Notes: generated by a model from the sequence alone, not told the origin. A stretch of DNA of 39,389 nt from JBAWVR01 sp964583845 (GCA_964583845.1 CAZOXG010000003.1:1-39389), one strand, 5' to 3'; numbered from the stretch's first letter, positions 7,662 to 15,410 are shown. Numbers and translations: made by a program.

Positions 7662-9233
7662 ATGTCTGACGAAATCTTAATAAAATTAATCAAAACTCTG
7701 GTTGAGAATGCCTCAGTGGACAAGGTGGATTTTTTGAAATTGACCAAGCGTTTTTGCGGTACCAACAAGATTTCTATTCCCCAGAAGTCTGAGTTATTAA
7801 GAGTCTATCACAAATTACTTGAAAATAAAGAAATAGAAAGTAATAAAATTTTGGAAACTTTTTTACGTAAACGAGCGGTGCGCACGATGAGTGGTGTCGC
7901 GGTTATTTCGGTTTTAACCAAACCTTTTCCTTGTCCAGGCAATTGTTTGTATTGTCCAAATGAAAAGGGAATGCCCAAGAGTTACATTGCCAATGAACCG
8001 GCAGTTATGCGAGCGATTACACATCAATTTGACCCCTTCAATCAGGTCACCGCACGTCTAAAGGCTTTGCGTGAAAATGGCCATGACATTACTAAAATTG
8101 AAATAATTGTCATGGGTGGCACTTGGTCTTACTTTGATAAGAAATATCAAAACTGGTTCATTAAAAGATGTTTTGAAGCTTTGAATGGATACGAAGCCAA
8201 AACTTTGGCTGAAGCGCAAAAAGAAAACGAAACCACTCACAGTCGTTGCGTAGGTTTAACTCTGGAAACTCGCCCAGACTATATCAATGAAGTGGAAATC
8301 AAACAGATGCGCAAACTCGGTTGTACTCGCGTCGAGCTCGGTATTCAACATATTGATGATAAAGTTTTGAAATTAAATCGTCGCGGACATGGTGTGAAAA
8401 AAAGTATTGAAGCGATTGAACTTTTGCGTCGAGCGGGTTTCAAACTGAACCTACACATGATGACTTCTCTTTACGGGTCGTCACCAAAGATGGATTTGGA
8501 AATGTTTAAAACTTTATATACCGCACCGGAGTGGTTGCCGGATATGATTAAGATTTACCCATGTGTGGTGGTGGAGGGGACTGATTTGTATAAAGCTTGG
8601 AAACAGAAAAAATATAAACCATATACCAAGGCTCAACTTTTGAATTTGTTAATCAAGATTAAAAAAATAACGCCGACCTATGTGCGCATCGCTCGTTTGA
8701 TCCGTGATATTCCTGAGACTAGCATCAAGGCTGGAAATAAAATAACTAACTTGCGTGAAATGATTCAGGGTATTGCCAAACGAGACGGTTGGTCTTGTCA
8801 GTGTATTCGTTGTCGTGAAGCTGGTCATCAACCGGCCGATAATGAAAAGGCTGAGTTACACGTTTTGAAAATGCCAGCCCTAGGTGGAACCGAATATTTT
8901 ATTTCTTACAATTCACCAAATAAAAAAGTTCTCTACGCTTTTTTGCGTTTACGTATTAATGATTCCAATGTTAAACAGTTTATTCCCGAACTCCGCGGCG
9001 CTGGTTTGGTACGCGAGTTACACACCTATGGATCAGTGGCACCAGTGGGGGAGTTTGGCGATGTTCAACATTCTGGTTTTGGCCGAAAGCTTATGGAAGA
9101 AGCAGAGAAAATTTGCCGAGAGCAAGGTCTCAAAAAACTGGCAGTGATTGCTGGAGTGGGGGTTCGTGAATACTATAAGAAATCAGGTTATGAATTGAGA
9201 GGAACGTACATGATTAAGAATCTTAGAAATTAA
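7662..9233 (+). CDS. elp3: Elp3-like tRNA uridine(34) 5-carboxymethyl synthase (radical SAM plus acetyltransferase)
   Basis: 523-residue Elp3, which uses acetyl-CoA and radical SAM chemistry to place a carboxymethyl group on C5 of wobble uridine. The radical SAM cysteines are C91-x3-C95-x2-C98 (CPGNCLYCPNE), followed by VMGGTWS and GLTLETRPD. The zinc-site-like CQCIRC and the C-terminal GNAT domain (QHSGFGRKLMEEA near residue 469, then GVREYYKKSGYEL) complete the architecture. I chose ATG 7662 rather than 7623 because the longer form would run into the divergent methyltransferase start and adds 13 unrelated residues. The neighbour encodes a Trm9-like enzyme, the next step of the eukaryotic pathway. 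No Elp1, 2 or 4-6 genes are here, as is usual for single-protein bacterial and archaeal Elp3. Confidence 0.93.
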   Translation: MSDEILIKLIKTLVENASVDKVDFLKLTKRFCGTNKISIPQKSELLRVYHKLLENKEIESNKILETFLRKRAVRTMSGVAVISVLTKPFPCPGNCLYCPNEKGMPKSYIANEPAVMRAITHQFDPFNQVTARLKALRENGHDITKIEIIVMGGTWSYFDKKYQNWFIKRCFEALNGYEAKTLAEAQKENETTHSRCVGLTLETRPDYINEVEIKQMRKLGCTRVELGIQHIDDKVLKLNRRGHGVKKSIEAIELLRRAGFKLNLHMMTSLYGSSPKMDLEMFKTLYTAPEWLPDMIKIYPCVVVEGTDLYKAWKQKKYKPYTKAQLLNLLIKIKKITPTYVRIARLIRDIPETSIKAGNKITNLREMIQGIAKRDGWSCQCIRCREAGHQPADNEKAELHVLKMPALGGTEYFISYNSPNKKVLYAFLRLRINDSNVKQFIPELRGAGLVRELHTYGSVAPVGEFGDVQHSGFGRKLMEEAEKICREQGLKKLAVIAGVGVREYYKKSGYELRGTYMIKNLRN

Positions 9234-9245
9234 AAGGTAACAAAA

Positions 9246-9282
9246 AACTCCACGTGGTGGAGTCTTTCCGCTTTTTTACCTT
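9246..9282 (+). terminator. Probable terminator after elp3
   Basis: Stem ACTCCAC/GTGGAGT with a GTG loop (9247-9263) followed by a T/C-rich stretch. The T-run is 9 nt downstream, so it is weaker than the others. Confidence 0.5.
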
Positions 9283-9301
9283 TGCCGGAAAAAGGAACTA
9301 T

Positions 9302-9835
9302 TTACTTACTGATGACCGCAAACAGGGTGGATTTTTTCCATGTCTCGTCAGTGTGATTGACGTGTAACATGGTTGATCCATGCCTGCGAAACAATGAGGA
9401 AACCATAAACACTTTCCCTTCTTTATCCACCTGACTGCCATTTGCAAGGGCAACCAGGGAATTAAAGCTGTTGGGAAGTGTCACATTCTTGTCTGTTGCA
9501 ATAGCCAACAGTTCCAAAATAGAGGCCGGCTTGTAACCGCGAGCGTCTATGAAGGAAAGAATGTCTTCGGTCTCGGCAGTTTCACTGCAGAGTTCGAAAA
9601 TGGTAACCTCGCGCACGATTTTCTCGTGCCCCGTGATTCCAGGGAAGAGCTCGCTGAGCAAGTCTTCCTCTGAAACCATGACCCCCGCTTCGATAAAAGA
9701 CTGGATTGTCTTTTTTTCGTCTACGAGAATCAAAGCTTTCCCAATCTGCTCCATGTTGATGGAGGGTTTCGGGAGACGTATGCTCTTGACGACCTGCTCG
9801 TCAAAGAGACTCATCTTCGGGAACTGGCTGCTCAT
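9302..9835 (-). CDS. Orphan protein, unknown function
   Basis: Not recognised; 177 residues, soluble, no signal peptide or membrane segment. The start MSSQFPKMSLFDEQVVKSIRLP and the acidic middle region suggest a compact alpha/beta protein. It has the orphan-class signals of this window: a leader with GAGGTG before the ATG and a good promoter (TTGACA-16-TATACT with TGA) at 9900-9927. The IS at 9932 was inserted only 5 bp upstream of that -35, leaving the promoter intact. Confidence 0.65.
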   Translation of the reverse strand: MSSQFPKMSLFDEQVVKSIRLPKPSINMEQIGKALILVDEKKTIQSFIEAGVMVSEEDLLSELFPGITGHEKIVREVTIFELCSETAETEDILSFIDARGYKPASILELLAIATDKNVTLPNSFNSLVALANGSQVDKEGKVFMVSSLFRRHGSTMLHVNHTDETWKKSTLFAVISK

Positions 9836-9899
9836 GGTTCACCTCTTTTTGGTGTTTGTTTTGCGGATGTATTCTGAAAGAACCACCCGACCTCATACA

Positions 9900-9927
9900 A
9901 GTATATCACAAATCTTAAATTTGTCAA
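9900..9927 (-). promoter_or_regulatory. Promoter of the 9302-9835 gene
   Basis: Minus strand: TTGACA (9922-9927), 16-nt spacer ending TGA, TATACT (9900-9905). A near-consensus promoter with an extended -10. Confidence 0.75.
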
Positions 9928-9931
9928 TATC

Positions 9932-9997
9932 TTGTTCAGTTAACCATATGAGGTGACAAATATGATAGATTGGGGTGACAAAGGTTAACTACCCTTT
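9932..9997. repeat. Left terminal inverted repeat of the IS
   Basis: 66 bp, identical to the reverse complement of 10933-10998. Confidence 0.95.
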
Positions 9998-10000
9998 TGT

Positions 10001-10901
10001 TTAGTTAACCTTCTGGGGTGACGCTTTTAATTGATAATTCTGCCACTTTTCCATCGGAATCATTCCATTTAGGTATTTACCTAAATGTATCCTGTCGTAA
10101 TTATACCACTTTAAATAGTCATTCAAACTTTTCCAAGTTCTAACCGGATTTAAATAGTACTCTTGATCAATGACTCCATGAGCTCTTTCCACCGCTCCAT
10201 CCCACTGGGGAGAAGACTTTGGAATGAAGTAATGAGCAATTCCTTTCTCTCCCAAGTGTTTGTGAAAGTCCCCCCCGGTTCTCTGAACCATTGTCAGTTT
10301 GAACACCAATAATTTTAAAAGGAAAATATTTCTCGGCTTCTAGAAAAGCATTGACGGTATCTTCGGCGGTCATGGTACTAGTGACGACGGCAAATTGAAT
10401 ACCCGTCCAAATATCAATGAAAGTACGCTGGTATTTACGTACGCCTGCTTCCCAAACGTACTTCGCATCCATTTGTACCACATTGCCCGGATATCTCGAT
10501 ACCAAGGGGTCTTTTAGCGGTCTGAAGAATGGTAGTTTCTTTTGTGGTCTTCGAATCAAACCTTTCTTTTTGTAAAATTTGTAAATGGCAGTGGTAGAAA
10601 TATTTAAATTAAATTTACGTTTAACTAACAGTTTCATTTTTAGAGGACCGTAATTAATCAAGTTCTTCTGCTCGACAATGAAAGTTTTAACTTCACCTTT
10701 AATCTTAGTTTCTGGATGTTGTTTCTTGGGTATATATGTACGACTACCTAAATCCTTTTCTCGCCATTTGTAGTAGGTCTTTTTCGATATGGCATATGTC
10801 TGACAAATCTCTTCCACTGTTTTACCAACTTTGTTAACTAAAAAGTACCACTTTTGTCTCACTTTGATCGGGTAAACTGCTACTTGATTTTTGTTTGCCA
10901 T
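10001..10901 (-). pseudogene. DDE (rve-type, IS481/IS3-like) transposase, frameshifted
   Basis: The first frame begins MANKNQVAVYPIKVRQKW at 10901, with a helix-turn-helix (VEEICQTYAISKKTYYKWR), then the integrase core with the first Asp in VVQMDAKYV and the second in VQTDNGSE. The remaining core (SPQWDGAVERAHG with the catalytic Glu, then NYDRIHLGKYLNG) lies in another frame that ends at 10001. The switch is at a run of seven C on the + strand near 10270-10276 (seven G in the mRNA). Either the element is inactive, or slippage on G7 restores the frame, or the base count is a sequencing error. The three acidic residues are otherwise present. Confidence 0.85.
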
Positions 10902-10932
10902 ATTGCTTTTACTTATACAGATTAAGGTGATT

Positions 10933-10998
10933 AAAGGGTAGTTAACCTTTGTCACCCCAATCTATCATATTTGTCACCTCATATGGTTAACTGAACAA
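10933..10998. repeat. Right terminal inverted repeat of the IS
   Basis: 66 bp, identical to the reverse complement of 9932-9997. A GTG at 10953-10955 inside it could extend the transposase frame but is unlikely to be the start. Confidence 0.95.
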
Positions 10999-11021
10999 CC
11001 TCTAGTATTTTTTCATAAATG

Positions 11022-11030
11022 TGGTATTAT
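11022..11030 (+). promoter_or_regulatory. Extended -10 promoter for the 11203 gene
   Basis: TG, G, TATTAT at 11025-11030, about 24 bp beyond the right end of the IS. The transcript would have a leader of about 165 nt with short hairpins (for example CACT-CAA-AGTG at 11096-11106). Confidence 0.5.
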
Positions 11031-11202
11031 CATTCAGGGTAGGTTCTTTGCACATAGACAGGCGTAAAAGAAAGGTTATGGCCATCATGGTGGACCACTC
11101 AAAGTGCTAGTGAATTAACATATGTAAAGTTAGTTAGAAGAGAGATTAGTTGTGTTAATTAAAGTAAACAAACAATTAGCAGAAAAGGAAGAGTGTGCAA
11201 TT

Positions 11203-11637
11203 ATGATTCAAAAAAACCAAAAACAAAACTGCCAACACCACAGTGTAAAGGTGTTCGTCTCCAAATCTAATTTTTATCGGAAGGGCTATGAGGACCTCAG
11301 TGGGGTCCAAAAAGCTGGAGTTCCAATAGAAATTATACCCGACAACCTTATGAAAGGTTGGGACCTAAGATTATTGACTGAAACAGTCGAGTCTCAACGT
11401 GAGCAAGGAACATATGTGTACTTGCCTGGCGATGAGATTAATCGACACTTAGTAACAATCTTGGAATCCATGGGTTATAACGTGGGGATGTATTTCTGGA
11501 GGCCAGAAGAATTTTGTAGCAATTATAAAACGCTTCGAGTCTATCAAAACAATATAGTGGAGAAAAAGTTTGAAGAAGTTTATTCTTTCAATAACCCACA
11601 ATATTCAACAAGCGAAACTATTAAAAAAGCTTCGTAA
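11203..11637 (+). CDS. Orphan protein, unknown function
   Basis: Not recognised; 144 residues, soluble, with the pattern of a small alpha/beta protein (VKVFVSKSNFYRKG, then PIEIIPDNLMKGWDLRLL, YVYLPGDEINRHLV). I prefer ATG 11203, which has AAGGAAGAG 9 nt upstream; a GTG at 11152 with AGAAGAGAG before it would add 17 residues. The gene stands alone between the IS and a strong terminator. Confidence 0.6.
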   Translation: MIQKNQKQNCQHHSVKVFVSKSNFYRKGYEDLSGVQKAGVPIEIIPDNLMKGWDLRLLTETVESQREQGTYVYLPGDEINRHLVTILESMGYNVGMYFWRPEEFCSNYKTLRVYQNNIVEKKFEEVYSFNNPQYSTSETIKKAS

Positions 11638-11649
11638 ACAATGTAACCC

Positions 11650-11682
11650 CCGGCTGTAGGCGATCCCTATAGCCGGTTTTTT
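11650..11682 (+). terminator. Terminator of the 11203 gene
   Basis: An 11-bp stem CCGGCTGTAGG/CCTATAGCCGG (one G-U), 5-nt loop, then six T. Confidence 0.92.
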
Positions 11683-11694
11683 AATGCAAAAATA

Positions 11695-11733
11695 TAAAAA
11701 TAAAAAGTGCCTCGGGAAAAACCCGGGGCACCT
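11695..11733 (-). terminator. Terminator of the 11785-12411 gene
   Basis: Stem 11707-11716 with 11722-11731; on the minus strand it is followed by a T-rich tract. Confidence 0.85.
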
Positions 11734-11784
11734 TGATTTCAGAACAAGGGTTAATCTCGCTCTGAGGGTGTAAGGAGAGATGAA

Positions 11785-12411
11785 TTAAAAAACATTTCCA
11801 GCACCCCCACGTTGGCGGAATACCTCGCGGAAAATATAGCGGACAATCTCATCTGAGAGGGGGATAGCTTCAACCGTCGTTGGGACTTTTTTAATGAAGT
11901 CGCCACGGTTCATCTTGAAGTCAAGGCCGCCCTTTTGTTTCTTGGTAAAACGATGCTCGCGAGCGGAATAGAGATTGTAACACTGGCCGTAAAACCGGAA
12001 GTAGCGACCTCGGGGGTGAAGTCGACAGAGATTCCGAACCAGCTTTTCATTTTCCTTGCAGGTGCCTTTTGACTCGGCGACCGTGATTACTGTCGTACAG
12101 GGGAGCATTGATATCACATTGCCATAACGAGGACCGATAAACTCAACTCCAGTCGCGACGCCGAAACTTTTAATTTCGATCACCCAGATCAAACCATTGC
12201 TTTTTGAAAGCTGCCTCTTGGCGATGTAGGCTTGGGCGCCCTGGGCCAGTTTTTTCACTTGAGCTATGATGTGTTTGAAACAAGGTTTTTTCTTTTGCAA
12301 CTGGCAGGCACTTTTGTAGCAACCGAGTCTCGATTTCTCGTTCGGAGAAACCACAGCCGAATTGTCGTAACAGAAAACGCAAAGAGAATTCGCAGCGGGA
12401 GTGTTCTTCAT
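11785..12411 (-). CDS. Orphan Cys-rich protein, unknown function
   Basis: Not recognised; 208 residues, basic, no signal peptide. The N-terminal 45 residues hold five cysteines (CVFC, then GCYKSAC and KPC), which may form a zinc site. The middle contains a strand-rich segment (GLIWVIEIKSFGVATGVEF). The start at 12411 has only a modest AAAGG upstream. An extended -10 (TG, C, TAATAT at 12489-12497) would give a leader of about 70 nt. G+C content is above that of the leaderless genes. Confidence 0.62.
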   Translation of the reverse strand: MKNTPAANSLCVFCYDNSAVVSPNEKSRLGCYKSACQLQKKKPCFKHIIAQVKKLAQGAQAYIAKRQLSKSNGLIWVIEIKSFGVATGVEFIGPRYGNVISMLPCTTVITVAESKGTCKENEKLVRNLCRLHPRGRYFRFYGQCYNLYSAREHRFTKKQKGGLDFKMNRGDFIKKVPTTVEAIPLSDEIVRYIFREVFRQRGGAGNVF

Positions 12412-12488
12412 TGATGACTGCCTTTCTGGACAGGGTCCGTTGTTATTTGAGAGGGAACATTCAGGTTTTAGACTAACCTTTTTAGGTT

Positions 12489-12497
12489 ATATTAGCA
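12489..12497 (-). promoter_or_regulatory. Extended -10 promoter for the 11785-12411 gene
   Basis: Minus strand TG, C, TAATAT, the same nonamer as at 3332-3340. Confidence 0.55.
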
Positions 12498-12508
12498 AAT
12501 GTTGAAAC

Positions 12509-12536
12509 TTGACAATCACCATCAAACTAGTATAAT
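12509..12536 (+). promoter_or_regulatory. Strong consensus promoter of the candidate RNA gene
   Basis: A perfect TTGACA (12509-12514), 16-nt spacer, and a perfect TATAAT (12531-12536). It is the best match to the sigma-70 consensus in the window and does not lead into a convincing protein gene. Confidence 0.85.
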
Positions 12537-12542
12537 AATATT

Positions 12543-12757
12543 GGAGTAAGTAGATGATTCTACTCATTCCAATGTCGGCAAGAAAGGCCGAAAAGTTCTT
12601 TGGAGGGTTGATGAATTTTCGTCATTTCTCTCGTCTGGTTCGATTCAAAGTGCCTTGTGCCACCAGACGTAAAGCAGAAATCGAATTTCTCACCCCTTAC
12701 ATATTTTGTTCTTTTGTTTCATACCCGCGGCGTCCACTTTGGATGCCGCTTTTTTTG
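12543..12757 (+). ncRNA. Candidate structured non-coding RNA, about 215 nt
   Basis: The unit runs from just after a consensus promoter to an intrinsic terminator. Hairpins in order: a 12-bp stem at 12543-12570 with one mismatch; TCGGC/GCCGA near 12573-12589; TGATGA/TCGTCA near 12609-12624; an 8-bp stem CGTCTGGT/ACCAGACG (12632-12639 with 12662-12669); AGAAAT/ATTTCT (12676-12690); and the terminator. The loop of the fourth hairpin (TTCGAT, 12639-12644) can also pair with ATCGAA (12680-12685), a possible pseudoknot. It matches none of tmRNA, 6S, SRP RNA or RNase P motifs that I can recognise. An 81-codon frame from 12554 runs through the terminator and is probably chance. Confidence 0.65.
12727..12757 (+). 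terminator. Terminator of the candidate RNA gene
   Basis: A 9-bp stem 12727-12735 with 12741-12749, loop ACTTT, then eight T. Confidence 0.9.
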
Positions 12758-12847
12758 TCTATATTTTTTATAAAGTTTAGCCTTAATGTATTAATTTAAA
12801 ACATATATTTCTTGCCCAATTCGTCCAAGGTGTTACAATATGATTAT

Positions 12848-12853
12848 TATAAT
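12848..12853 (+). promoter_or_regulatory. -10 box of the coiled-coil gene
   Basis: TATAAT ending 14 nt before the ATG at 12868, so the leader would be only about 7 nt. Confidence 0.5.
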
Positions 12854-12867
12854 TCTAGTCAAAACTC

Positions 12868-14331
12868 ATGGAACAATTCTCACAATTAAAAAAAGAAGCT
12901 TTAAAAGTTAAACGTGAAGAACAAAAAAAGAAAGGTGAAGAAGTTTCTGCTAAAGTAGAGGGACTTACTAGTGCAAAAAAGAAGTTGGTAGAAAAAGATT
13001 CTTGGGCGATAGAGGCTTCTGAAGCTTATCAAACTGACAGAGCAAAAGCCGAAAGGTCTAAACAGGAAGTTTTGGATTTGTTGAATGATGAATTGACCGG
13101 CCCTCTGTTGAAGAAAATTGGTATTTCTAAATTGGAAGACTATGAAGAATTAGATGATAAAGTCAAAGCAGAAATAAGTAAAATGACGAAAGCTTTTGAA
13201 AAGCAACAAAAAGATAAAGCTGATCTAGCAGTAGTCAGGGGTCAATTAAGAGCTAATGTTAAAGAACGAAGTCAGGCCAAGACTGAATTGTTAAAACAGG
13301 AAAAAGTTATTGATCCAGAGGCTAAAAGGGGAACTTTTAAAAGAATGAAGGGCGATGCCGAAACCTTAGTGGAAGATATTCAGGCTGAAGAGGTTAAAAA
13401 AGTAATGGACGATTTACTCATTAAAGGTGAGCAGTCTATTCGTAATTTTCTTGATGCTGCCTATGTTAAAAAGACTGGTTATCCAGATATAATCACTGAA
13501 GGTGATATTATTAAAACTGGTGATTTAGGACCCAAATATGAATGGGCTATTCGAAACGAGTATCATAAAAAACTGGTAGAAATAATGCCAGGAGTAGTTG
13601 CTAAGTGGCTCAGTGAAAATCCGGCCATTGCTAAAGAACAAAAAGCCTCAGGCATTGAGGATTATTTAATGACGAAACTTAGGCATGCTAGAGGATTGGC
13701 TGAAAAAGGGGTAGATGAATTGGAGGGCACCATCAGAAAAGATGATAATGCTGAAAAGTTTGAAAAGGTAAAGCCGAAATTGGATGGTATATTTTCTGAA
13801 TTGAATGATAGAATCACTTCAAATCCTTTTGGACACAATCTAAAATCTTTTGAAATAGTTAATAGTAGGGTAGTTGTATTTAATTTTTATACTGATACAA
13901 AAAAAGATAGCGTGATTGGTAAATATTTAAACTGGACTTCTGGAGGTGAAAAACGGGGTGATATGTGGTCGGATAAAATATATGAAAATCTTGGCAAATT
14001 AGAAGAGGGGGCGAAGGAGGTTGAGAAAGTTAAAACTAAATTTCAGACAGAAAAAAATCGTTTCAATAAAAAAGGTGTTTTCTCACAATTGTGGAATAGA
14101 GAGCAAGGTAAAAGAATTGACGATAATATAAAAGCAGTATTTCTAGAATTGGATTCATACGAAGCAGTTGGAGATCTTCTTAAATCACTAAGTACCTTTA
14201 TTGATGCCATTAGAAAAATTGAATCTGATAGTTCTGTTTCTTTAAATAATTTGAAAAGTGGACCGTATTCTGGTTTAGATAGTTTGAAGGGTGCATATCT
14301 CAAAGCTTTAGAACAGAAATTAAAAGCATAG
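12868..14331 (+). CDS. Cytoplasmic coiled-coil protein, unknown function
   Basis: Not recognised; 487 residues with no signal peptide or membrane segment. The first 150 residues are very rich in Lys, Glu and Ala with heptad-like spacing, so a long coiled coil is likely. A more globular middle (SIRNFLDAAYVKKTGYPDI, then KYEWAIRNEYHKKL) follows, then a second helical part. Composition and helical style resemble the giant protein at 30234-34832, which may point to a shared structural role, but I see no convincing sequence identity. Confidence 0.72.
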   Translation: MEQFSQLKKEALKVKREEQKKKGEEVSAKVEGLTSAKKKLVEKDSWAIEASEAYQTDRAKAERSKQEVLDLLNDELTGPLLKKIGISKLEDYEELDDKVKAEISKMTKAFEKQQKDKADLAVVRGQLRANVKERSQAKTELLKQEKVIDPEAKRGTFKRMKGDAETLVEDIQAEEVKKVMDDLLIKGEQSIRNFLDAAYVKKTGYPDIITEGDIIKTGDLGPKYEWAIRNEYHKKLVEIMPGVVAKWLSENPAIAKEQKASGIEDYLMTKLRHARGLAEKGVDELEGTIRKDDNAEKFEKVKPKLDGIFSELNDRITSNPFGHNLKSFEIVNSRVVVFNFYTDTKKDSVIGKYLNWTSGGEKRGDMWSDKIYENLGKLEEGAKEVEKVKTKFQTEKNRFNKKGVFSQLWNREQGKRIDDNIKAVFLELDSYEAVGDLLKSLSTFIDAIRKIESDSSVSLNNLKSGPYSGLDSLKGAYLKALEQKLKA

Positions 14332-14347
14332 TTTCTAAAAAAAAGTG

Positions 14348-14381
14348 AAAGGCGCCGAGGTAAAATCTCGGCGCCTTTTTG
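14348..14381 (+). terminator. Terminator after the coiled-coil gene
   Basis: A perfect 12-bp stem AAAGGCGCCGAG/CTCGGCGCCTTT with a 7-nt loop and T-run. It can also serve the convergent gene at 14395. Confidence 0.93.
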
Positions 14382-14394
14382 ATGAGTGATCTGA

Positions 14395-14811
14395 TCACTC
14401 GAGTTCGTAGATGCTAAAGACATCTTTTAATTCCTTGAGGAATCTTGCAGGTTCGGCAAATGAAGCCAAGCATTGGAAATCGTCGTCGTTCACAATCGAG
14501 TAGGCCGTTCCAAGGCAGAAAAAGTGAGCGACACCGATAGCCTTTTTCAGGGAGGTTATTTGCCTCGGGTAGTAGATGAATTTACGACCATCCACACCGT
14601 CCGTGATATGAATAATGTCGTCTATCGCGGGTTCAAACTCGAAACCGATCACTTCGATCTCGTAGTGTAGGCCAATCGGGAGACACCCGTACTTCTTGTA
14701 GAAACCTTGGCTGATCAGGAGTTCTTTGGGTGCATTCACTTCGTGAATGACCAGGTTGAACTCGATGACTTTGCCCGGAGTTTGGATTCTCTTGCGCAAG
14801 TTGTTTGTCAT
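14395..14811 (-). CDS. Orphan protein, unknown function
   Basis: Not recognised; 138 residues, soluble, alternating strand-like segments (VIEFNLVIHEV, HYEIEVIGFEFEP, GRKFIYYPRQI), so probably a beta-rich fold. It has a GAGGTG site before the ATG and a clear promoter at 14846-14873. Divergent from the 14977 gene, with about 165 bp between starts. Confidence 0.62.
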   Translation of the reverse strand: MTNNLRKRIQTPGKVIEFNLVIHEVNAPKELLISQGFYKKYGCLPIGLHYEIEVIGFEFEPAIDDIIHITDGVDGRKFIYYPRQITSLKKAIGVAHFFCLGTAYSIVNDDDFQCLASFAEPARFLKELKDVFSIYELE

Positions 14812-14845
14812 GGTACACCTCTCTTTTGGTTTAGATTCCGGTAAA

Positions 14846-14873
14846 ACAATATCATAAAATTCAGTGAAGTCAA
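14846..14873 (-). promoter_or_regulatory. Promoter of the 14395-14811 gene
   Basis: Minus strand: TTGACT (14868-14873), 16-nt spacer ending TGA, TATTGT (14846-14851). Confidence 0.65.
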
Positions 14874-14882
14874 ATAGAATAT

Positions 14883-14911
14883 TTGACTTTTGTTTTATAC
14901 AGGCGTAGGAT
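14883..14911 (+). promoter_or_regulatory. Promoter of the 14977 gene
   Basis: TTGACT (14883-14888), 17-nt spacer, TAGGAT (14906-14911). Back to back with the minus-strand promoter at 14846-14873. Confidence 0.6.
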
Positions 14912-14976
14912 TTTTAATGAATAGACGGCATGTTGATGTCGTCAAAAATTAACCGTTGCTTTAAAGCAAAGGGACA

Positions 14977-15354
14977 ATGACAATGGACATGAAAAGAGGT
15001 CTCAGTATTGGCGGTCTGGATAAAGCTCTACGTAAGTATGGCAAGCGCCAAATACGCAAGATCGCCAAACTGAAGGAAGAGTTGGTGGGCTTGGAGAATT
15101 CAAAGTTTGCGGTACAGTGGGCGACGAACATTTGCCGTCGTGCGGACAAGATGGTCCGTCACATGGCTTCCAAGTTCATCTTCCAGCCCGTGCCGGAAAT
15201 TTTCAAGGTACAGTACGCCAGGCTCGCGTCTGAAATCAGTGCGATCATCGCCTTCTGCGAAAAGTTTCTGGATGAGGAACTTTGCCTCAACCAGAAGAAT
15301 GTTCTCGCGGTCGTCGAATCTCCAGTGGGGATGATTGATGGCGAATGGGACTGA
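14977..15354 (+). CDS. Orphan helical protein, unknown function
   Basis: Not recognised; 125 residues, basic N-terminal half (KALRKYGKRQIRKIAKLKEEL), mostly helical. The start has AAAGGGAC just upstream; ATG 14983 is a second possibility. It is preferred over an overlapping minus-strand frame at 15100-15378 because this strand has a promoter, a ribosome-binding site and a terminator. Confidence 0.6.
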   Translation: MTMDMKRGLSIGGLDKALRKYGKRQIRKIAKLKEELVGLENSKFAVQWATNICRRADKMVRHMASKFIFQPVPEIFKVQYARLASEISAIIAFCEKFLDEELCLNQKNVLAVVESPVGMIDGEWD

Positions 15355-15376
15355 GATTTTTCTCGGTCCAAAAAGC

Positions 15377-15410
15377 AAAGGTGCTGCGAAGATTCGTGGC
15401 GCCTTTTTTA
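15377..15410 (+). terminator. Terminator of the 14977 gene
   Basis: AGGTGCTGCGAA pairs with TTCGTGGCGCCT (small imperfections), followed by seven T. Confidence 0.85.

Larger units (their letters stand above)
9932..10998. mobile_element. Insertion sequence, 1067 bp, with 66-bp perfect terminal inverted repeats
   Basis: Bases 9932-9997 and 10933-10998 are perfect inverted copies, beginning TTGTTCAGTTAACC. Each end carries repeated G[GA]GGTGACA and GTTAACC boxes, probable transposase-binding sites, and the left end has a third, internal copy (about 10003-10022). No target-site duplication is evident next to the outer ends. The single gene inside is a frameshifted DDE transposase on the minus strand. 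Confidence 0.92.

Noticed and set aside
12636..12667. GGTTCGATTC resembling a tRNA T-arm, followed by CCACCA
   Set aside because: The surrounding bases form the CGTCTGGT/ACCAGACG stem with a 22-nt loop, not a T-stem, and no acceptor, D or anticodon arms can be found.
12554..12799. Open frame of 81 codons inside and beyond the candidate RNA
   Set aside because: It runs through a strong terminator, has no ribosome-binding site, starts inside a stable hairpin and has an unusual composition.
15100..15378. Minus-strand open frame of 92 codons overlapping the 14977 gene
   Set aside because: No promoter, ribosome-binding site or terminator on that strand; the plus-strand frame has all three.
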